Under the pieces are notes generated by a model, which searched no databases, had not been told where the DNA came from, and saw only the letters and a program-made list of their open reading frames with translations. From the NCBI GenBank assembly GCA_965227745.1, contig OZ245769.1:868001-932000 (forward strand): 64,000 nucleotides of DNA, given 5' to 3'. Positions 9,169 to 17,818 of the stretch are shown in pieces. The stretch comes from GAS368 sp965227745. GTDB lineage: Bacteria; Verrucomicrobiota; Verrucomicrobiia; Opitutales; Opitutaceae. Made by a program: the position numbers and the translations under genes. How positions within the stretch are numbered: the first letter of the stretch is position 1; each line of letters begins with the position of its first letter.

Positions 9169-10770
9169 TCATTTCTCCAGCCAAAGCTCTTTCAATCGCC
9201 GATCCGCAAAGGGCTTTGGCTGCCACCCCTTCACACTCGGGCTCATCAGCATCGTTTGCGTGGAAAAGAACAGCGGGATGGCGGGCAACTCTTCCAGAAA
9301 GATTTCCTCCGCTCGCTGAAACGCCTTTTCCCGCGCGACGAGATCCACCGTCCACGTGGCTTCAATCAGGCGGTCGAATTCCGGGCTCGACCACTTGGCT
9401 TCATTGTAGAGCGCGCCGGTGCGCCAGGCTCCGAGAAAATAGAAGGGGTCTTGAAACGTCGTCGCATTCCAGGAGCCCCGCACCATTTGGAAATCCATCT
9501 GCCGCTTGGAGGAGTTTAAGACCTGCGTCTCTTCGTTCCGCAGCTTTACCGCGATGCCGAGATTCTGGCGCCACATTTCCTGCACTGCCTCCGCCACGAT
9601 GCGGTGATTCTCGCGCGCATCGACGAGCAGTTCCACCGCTGGGAAATCCTTGCCGTTCTCAAAGCCGGCCTCGCGCAGGAGAGTGCGCGCCCGCGCAGGA
9701 TCGAAGGCCACCCGCGCCCGCGCCGTATAGCCGCCGGTGCCCGGCGGCGTGAAATTCCACGCCGGTGCCTTGCCGCCTTTGATCACTTGCTGCGTCAGGC
9801 GCTCCCGGTCGACCGCCAACGAAAATGCGAGACGCACGCGGCGGTCATCGAACGGCGGCTTGGTCACGTTGAACGCGTAGAAATAGATTCCTCGGTCGTC
9901 CACCACCTTGAGGGCCTCGGGGCGTTCGCGTTGGTAGACCTCAATTTTGTTTAGCGGCACCGTGCTCGTCATGTGCAGCAGCCCGGTGCGGAAGGCAGTT
10001 TCCTCCGCCGGTGCGTTCTCGATGGGGAGGAAATGAATCTCTTTCAGCCGTACCTTGGCGGCGTCCCAGTAGCGGGGATTGCGCTCCAGCACCACGCCTT
10101 GGTTTTGGCGCCACGACTTCAGTTGAAAAGCGCCGTTGCCGACTAGATTTCCGGGGCGGATCCAATTGTTCACGCGTTCATCCATCGCGGCGAATTTTTC
10201 CACCGTCGCCTGTGGCACGGGAAAGAAGAGCGTCAGCGCGGAGAGGAAGAACGGTGTCGGCTGCGCGAGGGTGAATTCCAGCGTGCGAGCGTCGCGCGCT
10301 TTCACACCCACGGCAGAAAAATCCTTGATCCGCCCCGCCTGGTAGTCGCGGGCTCCGCGCACGAAGAACAGGTTGTTCTCCGCGTGGGCCGCGCCGAGTC
10401 GCGGGGCGAGCAGACGGCGCGCACCGTATTCGAAATCCTGCGCCGTGACCCGAGTGCCGTCGCTCCAGGCCGCATTCGCTCGGAGGTGGAAAACATAGGT
10501 GAGCCCGTCGGGCGAGATCTCCCATCGCTCCGCCACGCCCGGCCGCGGCTCCAGCGTAGCCATATCGGCCGTGACCAAGCCCTCGAACAAACCGCCCACG
10601 ATGGTCCACTCCACGGCTCCGCGCACGAGATAGGGGTCGAGCGATTCGGGCTCCGAGGAATTTCCGCGATAGAGGACCTGGTCGCGGTCGCCCGCCGCTA
10701 CCTTCGTTTCCTGCCGTGCGCACCCGGCCGCAATCGTCAGGGCCAACGCTACTGCGAGAAATCGTTTCAT
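9169..10770 (-). CDS. ABC-type oligopeptide-binding lipoprotein (SBP_bac_5)
   Basis: This 533-residue solute-binding protein belongs to the OppA/DppA family. The N-terminus is a lipoprotein signal ending AAGC with the lipidated cysteine at residue 17. Family blocks include YRGNSSEPESLDPYLVRGA, GLTYVFHLRANAAWSDGTRV, NPRYWDAAKVRLKEI and AFSLAVDRERLTQQV, each in the expected order. No permease or ATPase genes are adjacent, so it would have to share a transporter encoded elsewhere or, as in some Gram-negatives, act with an orphan system. The ATG at 10770 is favoured over a TTG at 10776. A 17-bp perfect palindrome begins two bases upstream of the ATG and could be an operator. In this setting the ligand may be Asp-Arg dipeptides (inference). 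Confidence 0.92.
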   Translation of the reverse strand: MKRFLAVALALTIAAGCARQETKVAAGDRDQVLYRGNSSEPESLDPYLVRGAVEWTIVGGLFEGLVTADMATLEPRPGVAERWEISPDGLTYVFHLRANAAWSDGTRVTAQDFEYGARRLLAPRLGAAHAENNLFFVRGARDYQAGRIKDFSAVGVKARDARTLEFTLAQPTPFFLSALTLFFPVPQATVEKFAAMDERVNNWIRPGNLVGNGAFQLKSWRQNQGVVLERNPRYWDAAKVRLKEIHFLPIENAPAEETAFRTGLLHMTSTVPLNKIEVYQRERPEALKVVDDRGIYFYAFNVTKPPFDDRRVRLAFSLAVDRERLTQQVIKGGKAPAWNFTPPGTGGYTARARVAFDPARARTLLREAGFENGKDFPAVELLVDARENHRIVAEAVQEMWRQNLGIAVKLRNEETQVLNSSKRQMDFQMVRGSWNATTFQDPFYFLGAWRTGALYNEAKWSSPEFDRLIEATWTVDLVAREKAFQRAEEIFLEELPAIPLFFSTQTMLMSPSVKGWQPKPFADRRLKELWLEK

Positions 10771-10772
10771 GG

Positions 10773-10789
10773 GCAATCACCGTGATTGC
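10773..10789. promoter_or_regulatory. 17-bp perfect palindrome, candidate operator
   Basis: GCAATCAC-c-GTGATTGC is a perfect 8+1+8 inverted repeat lying directly upstream of the ATG of the binding-protein gene, in the region divergent to the cyanophycinase gene (start 10896). Binding here would block ribosome access or transcription of the binding-protein gene and could also affect the divergent promoter. The LuxR-type regulator next door is a candidate binder; this is inference. Confidence 0.5.
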
Positions 10790-10895
10790 AGGACCTGCGC
10801 CGCGCACGTGAAAACCTATACCACTAAAGAAGTATTTGCGCGCTTCCATCCCCTTCACTCTAGCCTCGCGGGCGGAGAAGCGTGAAGCTGGCTCC

Positions 10896-11912
10896 ATGCG
10901 CCGCCTCCTCTTCACTTTTTGCTGTGTGCTGGCTCTTGGTCCCGTGCTCTCCGCCGCCAGCTACGACTACTGGCTGACCGGGAGTGCGGAGGATGCCAAA
11001 CCTGCCCAGCACCGCGCCGGTCTCTTTCTCTCCGGGGGCGGAGGCGATGTCACCGCGGCGTGGCGGTGGTTCGTCGCGTGCGCGGGCGGGGGCGATATCG
11101 TCATCCTCCGCGCCTCCGGGGCCGATGGCTACAATGACTATGTGTTCTCGAAAATTGGCGGCGTCGATTCTGTCGAAACCATTCGGTTCAACGACGCCTC
11201 CGCCGCCCACGATCCTCGCGTCCTCGATCTCATTGCCCGGGCCGACGGCATCTTCCTTGCGGGTGGCGACCAGTCGAAATACGTCACCTACTGGAAAGGC
11301 ACCCCGGTCGGCGCGGCGCTCAACGCCCACCTCCGCGCGGGCAAGCCCCTCGGTGGCACCAGTGCGGGGCTGGCCGTCCTCGGCCAATACTATTTTTCCG
11401 CCCTCGAGGATTCGGTGACCAGCGCCACCGCGCTCGCCGATCCTTTTGACAAGAAAGTCACCCTCGGCCGCGACTTCATCGCGGCACCCGCGCTCGTTGG
11501 CGTGTTGACTGATTCGCATTTCACCGCCCGCCAGCGGCTCGGCCGACTGGTGGCTTTTCTTTCCCGCTTGTCCGGCGACGAAAAAGAAAAGTCCCCCCGT
11601 CTGGTCGGGCTCGGGATCGACGAAGCGACGGCGGTCTGCGTCGAGCCGGATTCCACCGCCAAAGTGTTTACCGAAAAGAAAGGTCTCGCGTGGCTGGTCG
11701 TGCCCGCCGGCGCGCCCGACGTCATCGCGCCCGGCAAACCCCTCGTCGCGCACGGAGTGCAGGTCACCGGCCTCGGCCCGGAGAGCACGCTCAATCTCGC
11801 CACCCTGCGCGTGGAGCGTCCCGTCTCCGTGCGCACGGTTTCGGCGGCGGCGGGAAAACTTACCGATCCAGTCAATCCGCCGCCGGTTGCTCCCGCGGCC
11901 CCGGTCAAATGA
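10896..11912 (+). CDS. Exported cyanophycinase-like peptidase (family S51)
   Basis: This 338-residue protein has a signal peptide (MRRLLFTFCCVLALGPVLSAAS). The S51 signatures of cyanophycinases are present: GLFLSGGG, the FLAGGDQSKY motif near 121-130, the nucleophile motif GGTSAGLAVLG with Ser at about 156, DSHFTARQRLGRL, and LGIDEATAVCVEP. The GGDQ, D-x-HF-x-x-R-x-R-x-x-R and GIDE motifs separate cyanophycinases from aspartyl dipeptidase PepE. Cyanophycinase cuts the poly-aspartate backbone of cyanophycin to beta-Asp-Arg dipeptides. The exported form resembles the extracellular enzymes known from bacteria that use cyanophycin as food. The ATG at 10896 opens the signal peptide; an upstream ATG at 10836 is unlikely. 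The stop overlaps the next gene by ATGA. Confidence 0.85.
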   Translation: MRRLLFTFCCVLALGPVLSAASYDYWLTGSAEDAKPAQHRAGLFLSGGGGDVTAAWRWFVACAGGGDIVILRASGADGYNDYVFSKIGGVDSVETIRFNDASAAHDPRVLDLIARADGIFLAGGDQSKYVTYWKGTPVGAALNAHLRAGKPLGGTSAGLAVLGQYYFSALEDSVTSATALADPFDKKVTLGRDFIAAPALVGVLTDSHFTARQRLGRLVAFLSRLSGDEKEKSPRLVGLGIDEATAVCVEPDSTAKVFTEKKGLAWLVVPAGAPDVIAPGKPLVAHGVQVTGLGPESTLNLATLRVERPVSVRTVSAAAGKLTDPVNPPPVAPAAPVK

Positions 11913-13090
11913 GCGTGCCTCCTTCGATCCTCGCACTGCCGGAGCGCACGGCCGCACTCGTGATGCTGTTGGAATTGTGGTGCGGGATTAATTCCGGTTC
12001 CGGACACCTCGCGGGTCTCGATCGGATGCGCCATGCGTTGCGCGCCGAGTTTGCGGAGGCGTTTCCCTCCGCCCTCATCGACGAGCCTGCGCTCGTGGGC
12101 ACGGCGGCGCGCGCGCTGCGGGTTCGTCTGCGTCCGTCCGCCCCGCGGCAGATCCTGCTCAACGGTCACTACGATACCGTTTACGAAGCCGATCATCCCT
12201 TTCAAACGAGTACGCGGGTCGACGCTGAGACGCTGCGTGGCCCAGGCGTGGCCGATATGAAGGGTGGCATCGTCGTCCTGCTGGCCGCACTCGGAGCCTT
12301 TGAGCAGACACCCGCGGCCTCCGCTCTCGGCTGGGAAATCCTCCTCACCCCCGATGAAGAGACAGGGTCGCACGGCAGCGCCACGCTTCTGGCGGAGACC
12401 GCCCGGCGGCACCGCTTCGCCCTCGTCTTTGAACCCGCTCGTCCGACCGGTGACCTGGTGCGTTCGCGCAAAGGCACCGGCACGTTCACCGCCACGTGCC
12501 ATGGACGCGCCGCGCACGCCGCCCAAGTCCCCAATCCCGGGCGCAACGCCATCCTCGCCCTCGCGGAATTTCTGCTCGCCGCCGCGAAAATCCCCGCCGA
12601 GTTCGACGGCGTCCTCGTCAACGTCGGTAACATCCATGGAGGCAGCGCGGCGACGAATGTCGTGCCCGATCTCGCGAAAGCCGAAATCGACGTGCGGATC
12701 ACACGACTCGCCGACCGCGACCCGCTACTCGCGAGGTTGCACGCGCTGGCGGAGCCGATCAACCGCCGCGAAGGCCTCCGCCTCGAACTCAGCGGTGGCT
12801 TCAACCGGCCGCCCAAGGAGTGTGGCCCCACCGAAGAGTCCGCCTTTGCGGCATGGGGGCAGGCCGCGCGGGACTTGGGCCAGCCCGCGCCAAACTGGGT
12901 TCACAGCGGCGGTGGTTCCGATGGCAACATCCTCTTCGCCGCCGGCCTGCCTAATCTCGACGGCGTCGGGCCGCTCGGGGATCACCTGCACAGCGATCTC
13001 GAGAGTGTCGTCATTTCCAGCCTCGCCACGCGGGCGCAACTGGCCGCGCTTTTCCTCACGCGCTACGCGGCGGGTGAGATCAGCCTGTAG
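11909..13090 (+). CDS. M20-family metallohydrolase (CPG2/DapE/ArgE-like)
   Basis: This 393-residue zinc hydrolase has the M20 metal-binding layout. H87 and D89 lie in LLNGHYDTVY, the bridging D116 in GPGVADMKGG, and the general base and ligand pair E150-E151 in LTPDEETGSHGS. The dimerisation insert contains GRAAHAAQVPNPGRNA, and a late ligand histidine lies in GDHLHSDLE. The family includes glutamate carboxypeptidase, succinyl-diaminopimelate desuccinylase and acetylornithine deacetylase. The gene overlaps the cyanophycinase gene (ATGA) and precedes astA. Two roles fit: a dipeptidase for Asp-Arg, or a replacement for AstE, the succinylglutamate desuccinylase missing from this cluster. No signal peptide is seen, so it acts in the cytoplasm. 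The specific role is inference. Confidence 0.85.
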   Translation: MSVPPSILALPERTAALVMLLELWCGINSGSGHLAGLDRMRHALRAEFAEAFPSALIDEPALVGTAARALRVRLRPSAPRQILLNGHYDTVYEADHPFQTSTRVDAETLRGPGVADMKGGIVVLLAALGAFEQTPAASALGWEILLTPDEETGSHGSATLLAETARRHRFALVFEPARPTGDLVRSRKGTGTFTATCHGRAAHAAQVPNPGRNAILALAEFLLAAAKIPAEFDGVLVNVGNIHGGSAATNVVPDLAKAEIDVRITRLADRDPLLARLHALAEPINRREGLRLELSGGFNRPPKECGPTEESAFAAWGQAARDLGQPAPNWVHSGGGSDGNILFAAGLPNLDGVGPLGDHLHSDLESVVISSLATRAQLAALFLTRYAAGEISL

Positions 13091-13138
13091 CGGGCCGCCA
13101 TCCGGCTAAGCGCTCCGGCACCATCCGCTTCTTTTTCC

Positions 13139-14155
13139 ATGCATGTCGTCCGCCCGGTCTGTGAAGCTGATCTGTCCGCATTGGTTGCCCTCGCGCAAGC
13201 GACCGGTGGCGGGCTGACGACGCTGCCACCGGACGCGGATTTTCTGGCGGATCGCATTCACGAATCGCTGCGCGCCTTCAGCCCGCGCATCCGCAAGCCC
13301 GGCGGCGAGTACTACCTGTTCGTCTTGGAGGATACCGCGACCGGTGAAGTGGTGGGCACGAGCGGCCTGGCCTCCCGGGTGGGAGGTTTCGACCCGTGGT
13401 ATAGCTACGAGGTGCGGGCGGAGAAATTTGTGCACCGGCCGCTCCGCATCGAAAAGGAAGTCGCCACGCTCCATCTCCGGGAATCGCATCGCGGCCCGAG
13501 CGAGGTTTGCTCCCTGTTTCTTCGCGCCGACCGCCGCCGCGATGGCAACGGCCGACTGCTTTCGCTCTCCCGCTTTCTTTTCCTCGGCGCGTTTCGCCGC
13601 CGGTTCACCGACACGATCATCGCGGAGCTGCGCGGCTACGTCGACCAGACCGGCCGCTCGCCTTTTTGGGAGGCCGTCGGGCGTCCGTTCTTCGAGTTCG
13701 ATTTCTACCGCGCCGACGTCCTTTCCGGCCTCGGTGAAAAAGAGTTCATCGCTGACCTCATGCCAGACCATCCGATCTACGTGCCGCTGCTTCCAGTCGA
13801 AGTGGAGGCCGTCATCGGACGGGTCCATCACGATACCGAGCCCGCCCTGGCCCTCCTCCGGGCCGAGGGCTTCGCCGCCACCAATGAGGTGGACATTTTC
13901 GACGCGGGTCCGCTCGTGCGGGCCGAAGTGAGCGACCTGCGAACGCTCCGGCTCGCGCGGACCGCCACGGTTTGTGAAATCGCAAGCGGTGCTGGTGGGA
14001 GCCCCAGCCATCTCATTGCCAATGGGGTGCTCGCTTTCCGCGCGTGCGTCGACGTTGTGGCGGAGCGCGACGATGGCGTCGCCCTCTCTCCGGCATGCGC
14101 CGAGGCGCTCCGCCTTGGCGTCGGCGACACGGTCACATTCTCCCCGCTAAAATGA
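13139..14155 (+). CDS. astA: Arginine N-succinyltransferase
   Basis: At 338 residues this protein has the usual length for AstA, the first enzyme of the arginine succinyltransferase pathway (arginine plus succinyl-CoA to N2-succinylarginine). Family blocks are clear: the N-terminal RPVCEADLSALVALAQATG with TTLP, YLFVLEDTATGEVVGTS, the CSLFLRADRRRDGNGRLLS stretch, FWEAVGRPFFEFDF and the GLGEKEFIADLMPDHPIYV block. C-terminal LRLGVGDTVTFSPLK is also typical. The stop codon overlaps the ATG of the following aldehyde dehydrogenase gene, indicating coupled translation. It places arginine breakdown directly beside enzymes predicted to release arginine from peptides. Confidence 0.93.
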   Translation: MHVVRPVCEADLSALVALAQATGGGLTTLPPDADFLADRIHESLRAFSPRIRKPGGEYYLFVLEDTATGEVVGTSGLASRVGGFDPWYSYEVRAEKFVHRPLRIEKEVATLHLRESHRGPSEVCSLFLRADRRRDGNGRLLSLSRFLFLGAFRRRFTDTIIAELRGYVDQTGRSPFWEAVGRPFFEFDFYRADVLSGLGEKEFIADLMPDHPIYVPLLPVEVEAVIGRVHHDTEPALALLRAEGFAATNEVDIFDAGPLVRAEVSDLRTLRLARTATVCEIASGAGGSPSHLIANGVLAFRACVDVVAERDDGVALSPACAEALRLGVGDTVTFSPLK

Positions 14156-15561
14156 GCACTTTCTCCTCGACCAATCCTGCCAGCGGCGAGCCCGTCTGGA
14201 CCGGACCCGCCGCCAGTCCGATCGAGGTCGATGCGGCGGTGTCCGCGGCCCGCGCGGCGGCAGCGAGTTGGTCGCGCACCCCGCTGGCTGAGCGCGAGGC
14301 GCACATGCGCGCCTTCGCCGCCGTCCTCGCGTCGCGCACGGAGCTCCTCGCGGGTGCCATCTCGCGCGAAGTCGGCAAGCCCGCGTGGGAAGCGACCAAG
14401 GAGGTCCAGACGATGGTCGCGAAGGTCGAGCTGTCCATCCGGGCGCATCGTCAGCGGTGCGGAGAATTTTCCGCCGGCGGCGCGATCACCCGATTTCGGC
14501 CGCATGGGGTCGTGGCCGTGTTTGGCGCCTTTAATTTTCCGGGACATCTGCCCAATGGACACATCGTACCTGCACTTCTCGCGGGTAACACCGTGGTCTT
14601 CAAACCCAGCGAACACGCCCCGCTGGTCGCGGAACTCACCGCCGCCGCATGGGCCGACGCGGGTCTTCCCATCGGGGTGCTCAGTGTCGTTCAGGGTGGT
14701 CGCGATGTCGGTGCCGTGCTGGCGCGGCACATGGGAATCGATGGGCTTTTCTTCACCGGAAGCAGCCGAGCTGGAGTGTGGCTCGCCGAACAGTTTGTCG
14801 CGACCCCAGGGAAAATTCTCGCACTCGAGCTGGGCGGTAACAACCCCCTCGTCGTGTGGTCTGCCCGCGACCTACGCGCCGCCGCCCTGCTGACAATCCA
14901 GTCTGCCTATATAACTGCCGGCCAACGCTGCACCTGCGCCCGGAGGCTCATCGTCCCCACCGGCGCCGACGGCGATGCGTTGCTCGGCGAACTCGTCCGC
15001 CAGATCGAGACTATCCGCGTCGGCGCGCCCACCGATCTTCCCGAGCCTTTCATGGGCCCGGTGATTTCCGCGTTGGCCGCCCAGGATATCCTGCGCTCGC
15101 AATCGGCTCTGATTGCCGGTGGCGGGGTGCCGCTTGTGAAAACCAAGTGGCTTCGCGGAGGTACCGGCCTGCTGTCCCCGGGATTGATCGACGTGACTGC
15201 GGTCGCCCATCGCCCGGATGAGGAAATCTTCGGGCCGCTGCTGCAGGTGATCCGGGGGGCCGATTTCGAGTCCGCCATCGCCGAGGCCAACGCGACCCGC
15301 TACGGACTCGCCGCCGGCCTGCTTTCTGACGACGCCGCGCTCTATGAGCGCTTTCGCCGGGAGGTGCGCGCCGGGCTGATCAACTGGAACCAGCCGCTCA
15401 CGGGCGCGAGTGGCGCTGCGCCGTTCGGCGGTGTCGGTCGGAGCGGCAATCACCGGCCGAGCGGCTTCTTCGCGGCGGACTACTGCTCTCATCCCGTGGC
15501 CAGTATCGAGGTGGCGGAGCTGAAAATGCCGGTGGAGATTCCCGTGGGAGTGGGGGCCTGA
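14152..15561 (+). CDS. astD: Succinylglutamate-semialdehyde dehydrogenase
   Basis: This is a 469-residue NAD-dependent aldehyde dehydrogenase. The catalytic cysteine lies in AGQRCTCARRL and the general base glutamate in LALELGGNNPLVV. The Rossmann motif FTGSSRAGVWLAEQF and EIFGPLLQVIR are present. The early block RAAAASWSRTPLAEREAHMR and the internal QRCGEF are typical of AstD, which oxidises N-succinylglutamate semialdehyde to N-succinylglutamate. The start at 14152 overlaps the astA stop, and the gene ends one base before astB. The order astA-astD-astB is also found in proteobacterial ast operons, where astC and astE flank it; neither is present here. Confidence 0.93.
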   Translation: MSTFSSTNPASGEPVWTGPAASPIEVDAAVSAARAAAASWSRTPLAEREAHMRAFAAVLASRTELLAGAISREVGKPAWEATKEVQTMVAKVELSIRAHRQRCGEFSAGGAITRFRPHGVVAVFGAFNFPGHLPNGHIVPALLAGNTVVFKPSEHAPLVAELTAAAWADAGLPIGVLSVVQGGRDVGAVLARHMGIDGLFFTGSSRAGVWLAEQFVATPGKILALELGGNNPLVVWSARDLRAAALLTIQSAYITAGQRCTCARRLIVPTGADGDALLGELVRQIETIRVGAPTDLPEPFMGPVISALAAQDILRSQSALIAGGGVPLVKTKWLRGGTGLLSPGLIDVTAVAHRPDEEIFGPLLQVIRGADFESAIAEANATRYGLAAGLLSDDAALYERFRREVRAGLINWNQPLTGASGAAPFGGVGRSGNHRPSGFFAADYCSHPVASIEVAELKMPVEIPVGVGA

Positions 15562-15562
15562 A

Positions 15563-16963
15563 ATGTCGCGCGCTCACGAAGTCAATTTCGACGGTCTCGT
15601 CGGACCGACGCACAACTACGCCGGTCTCTCGCATGGTAACGTCGCGTCGATGGCCCATCGCGGCGCCACCTCGAATCCCCGGCAGGCGGCACTGCAGGGG
15701 CTCGCGAAGATGAAGTTCCTCGCCGATCTCGGCGTGCCCCAGGCCGTGCTGCCGCCTCACGAGCGACCGTCGATTGCGGCGTTGCGCGCGCTCGGCTTCA
15801 CGGGCCGCGATGACGCTGCGATCCTCCGCGCGGCGGCGAAGAGCGAGTCCGCGCTGCTCGCGGCGTGCAGTTCCGCGTCGGGCATGTGGGTCGCCAACGC
15901 CGCCACCGTGACGCCCTCCGCCGATTCGGCCGATGGGCGCGTCCATTTCACACCGGCGAATCTCGTTTCGAAATTTCATCGGTTGATCGAGCCCCCGCAA
16001 ACTACGCGGACCCTCCGCGCGATCTTTCGTGACTCGGCGCATTTCGTCGTTCACGACCCCATCCTCGGTGGTCAGGCGCTCGGCGACGAAGGCGCGGCTA
16101 ATCACACCCGTTTCACCGTGGGCCCCGATGGCCGAGGGCTGAATTTTTTCGTCTACGGGCATGCGGCGTTTCGTGGGGCCACGGTTCTGGTATCGCCCGA
16201 ACGGTTTCCGTCCCGCCAAGCCTTGGAGGCCTTTCGCGTCATCCAGCGTCGTCATCTCCTCGCGGAAAAATCCACAGTCTTCGCGCAGCAAAATCCGGCG
16301 GCCATCGATGCGGGGGTATTTCACAACGACGTGATTTCCGTGGGGCATGAAAATGTCTTCCTCTATCACGAGCAGGCCTTCGTCGATACCCCGTCGGTCA
16401 TTGATCAACTCGGCCGCCGTTACGCTGCGATGCATCGCGGGGGAGAGTTGGTGCCGATCCGGGTTTCCCGTACCGCTGTCCCGCTGGTCGACGCCGTCGG
16501 CTCCTATCTCTTCAACTCGCAGCTCGTCACCGTGGCCCCCGGCCGCATGGCGCTGATCGCTCCGCAGCAATGTGCGGAGACGCCTCGGGTGAAGGCCTTC
16601 TTGGACCGCCTCATCGCGCGCGGCCACACGCCCGTGAAGGAGGTGCACTACCTCGATCTCCGGCAGTCTATGCATAACGGCGGCGGACCCGCCTGCCTCC
16701 GTCTGCGCATCGTCCTCACCCCCGCTGAACGAGCGCTGCTGCCGCCCCGCGTGTTCCTCGACGACACCACCTACGCCGCACTTACGGCTTGGGTGAAAAA
16801 ATATTATCGAGACGAGCTGCGTGCCGCCGATCTCGCCGATTCGCAACTCCTCGATGAGTCTCGGCGCGCGCTCGATAAGCTCACACAGTTCCTCGGTCTC
16901 GGCGCCATCTATCCATTCCAACGGTTCGGCTCCACCAAAGCCGATCTCAGCCACGTTTTGTGA
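15563..16963 (+). CDS. astB: N-succinylarginine dihydrolase
   Basis: At 466 residues this protein matches AstB, which converts N-succinylarginine to N-succinylornithine, two ammonia and CO2. Recognisable blocks are the N-terminal EVNFDGLVGPTHNYAGLSHG, the mid-protein FHNDVISVGHENVFLYHEQA, and the C-terminal MHNGGGPACLRLRIVL, which holds the catalytic cysteine. The protein ends with YPFQRFGSTKADLSHVL. It is the last gene of the run and starts two bases after astD. Succinylornithine transaminase (AstC) is not in the window; an ArgD-type transaminase elsewhere could serve. Confidence 0.94.
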   Translation: MSRAHEVNFDGLVGPTHNYAGLSHGNVASMAHRGATSNPRQAALQGLAKMKFLADLGVPQAVLPPHERPSIAALRALGFTGRDDAAILRAAAKSESALLAACSSASGMWVANAATVTPSADSADGRVHFTPANLVSKFHRLIEPPQTTRTLRAIFRDSAHFVVHDPILGGQALGDEGAANHTRFTVGPDGRGLNFFVYGHAAFRGATVLVSPERFPSRQALEAFRVIQRRHLLAEKSTVFAQQNPAAIDAGVFHNDVISVGHENVFLYHEQAFVDTPSVIDQLGRRYAAMHRGGELVPIRVSRTAVPLVDAVGSYLFNSQLVTVAPGRMALIAPQQCAETPRVKAFLDRLIARGHTPVKEVHYLDLRQSMHNGGGPACLRLRIVLTPAERALLPPRVFLDDTTYAALTAWVKKYYRDELRAADLADSQLLDESRRALDKLTQFLGLGAIYPFQRFGSTKADLSHVL

Positions 16964-17585
16964 ACCAATTCAAGGAAACGCCGTGAGTCCATCCTTGGAG
17001 CGGGGCGCCGGGCGTCCGCCGGTCGTGTATCCCGACTAGCGGGCGCGCCCAATTTTGGAGCGCACCTCGGGGGTGGTTTTATTTCAGGAGGAAATTTTTC
17101 GCTTGGCGATTGAGTTGGGTGCTTTTCAGCGCGGCCCTTTTGGGGAATTCGGGCAAGTTCGTGATTTGCTTTTCGGAACGTTGAAAAGCTGCCCCAGCGG
17201 CTCGGTTTCGCCGAGGACCGTGAAAGACTCTTGGCTTCAATTCCAACCAGATTTGCGATGATGGCGCGGCCAGAAAATCGACTGGGCGGAGCCCTTTGGG
17301 TTCGCCCTCAAAATTCAAACGGAGGTTTTAAAGTGAGCGCTCCAGTCAGCCGGGGATGCGGGGGGATTTCGGCCAGCTCTGGGTTTTGAAATAGTCAGGC
17401 CGATGGGTTTCGGCGCCCAGTGGATCCGTAGGGAGTTAGGGTGGCTGGGCCGGTTGGGAACCGGAAATCGCAGAGCCGTGAAAAAACTTTTTGCGAAATG
17501 TCGAAGTGAGCCGCGTCAGCCCGTCATCGGGGTGACGGCGCGGAACGTCTCCGGGCCAAATCCACAACATCGATCAACAATCATT
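16964..17585. other. Non-coding stretch after the ast genes
   Basis: About 620 bases without a recognisable gene. Short open frames show no family motifs. The region must contain the end of the ast transcript and perhaps the promoter of the DGPF/sigma pair. I could not identify a strong terminator. Confidence 0.4.
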
Positions 17586-17795
17586 ATGAAAACTATTGGA
17601 AGCTCACTCCCTACGGCGCCGCGACCGGCGGCACTGCTCATCGGCCTACCGGGCATCACGGCGCTGCGCGCGGAAGCCTTTACGACCTTTCTCTAAATCT
17701 CGATTGGCAACGGCGATGCGATGGGGTTCGACTTTGAAGTACCCAACCTGCTGCCGGCGCCGCGAAACCAACCCGATTCCCAACCAAAAAAATAA
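17586..17795 (+). pseudogene. Short broken reading frame, unknown
   Basis: An ATG at 17586 opens a 36-codon frame ending in TAA at 17694. The same frame then continues for 32 further codons (ISIGNGDAMGFDFEVPNLLP...) to a second TAA at 17793, just before the DGPF gene. An N-terminal hydrophobic stretch (AALLIGLPGITALRAEA) resembles a weak signal peptide. It may be a decayed small gene; I do not recognise the family. Confidence 0.2.
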
Positions 17796-17818
17796 CCACA
17801 TCCGAAAATATTACTCCC

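Noticed and set aside
15398..16954. 518-codon minus-strand frame
   Set aside because: Shadow of astB, which has all family motifs.
3857..16963. Cyanophycin storage locus with synthetase
   Set aside because: No ATP-grasp/Mur-ligase type CphA gene is visible; both peptidases carry signal peptides, so use of external polymer is more likely.
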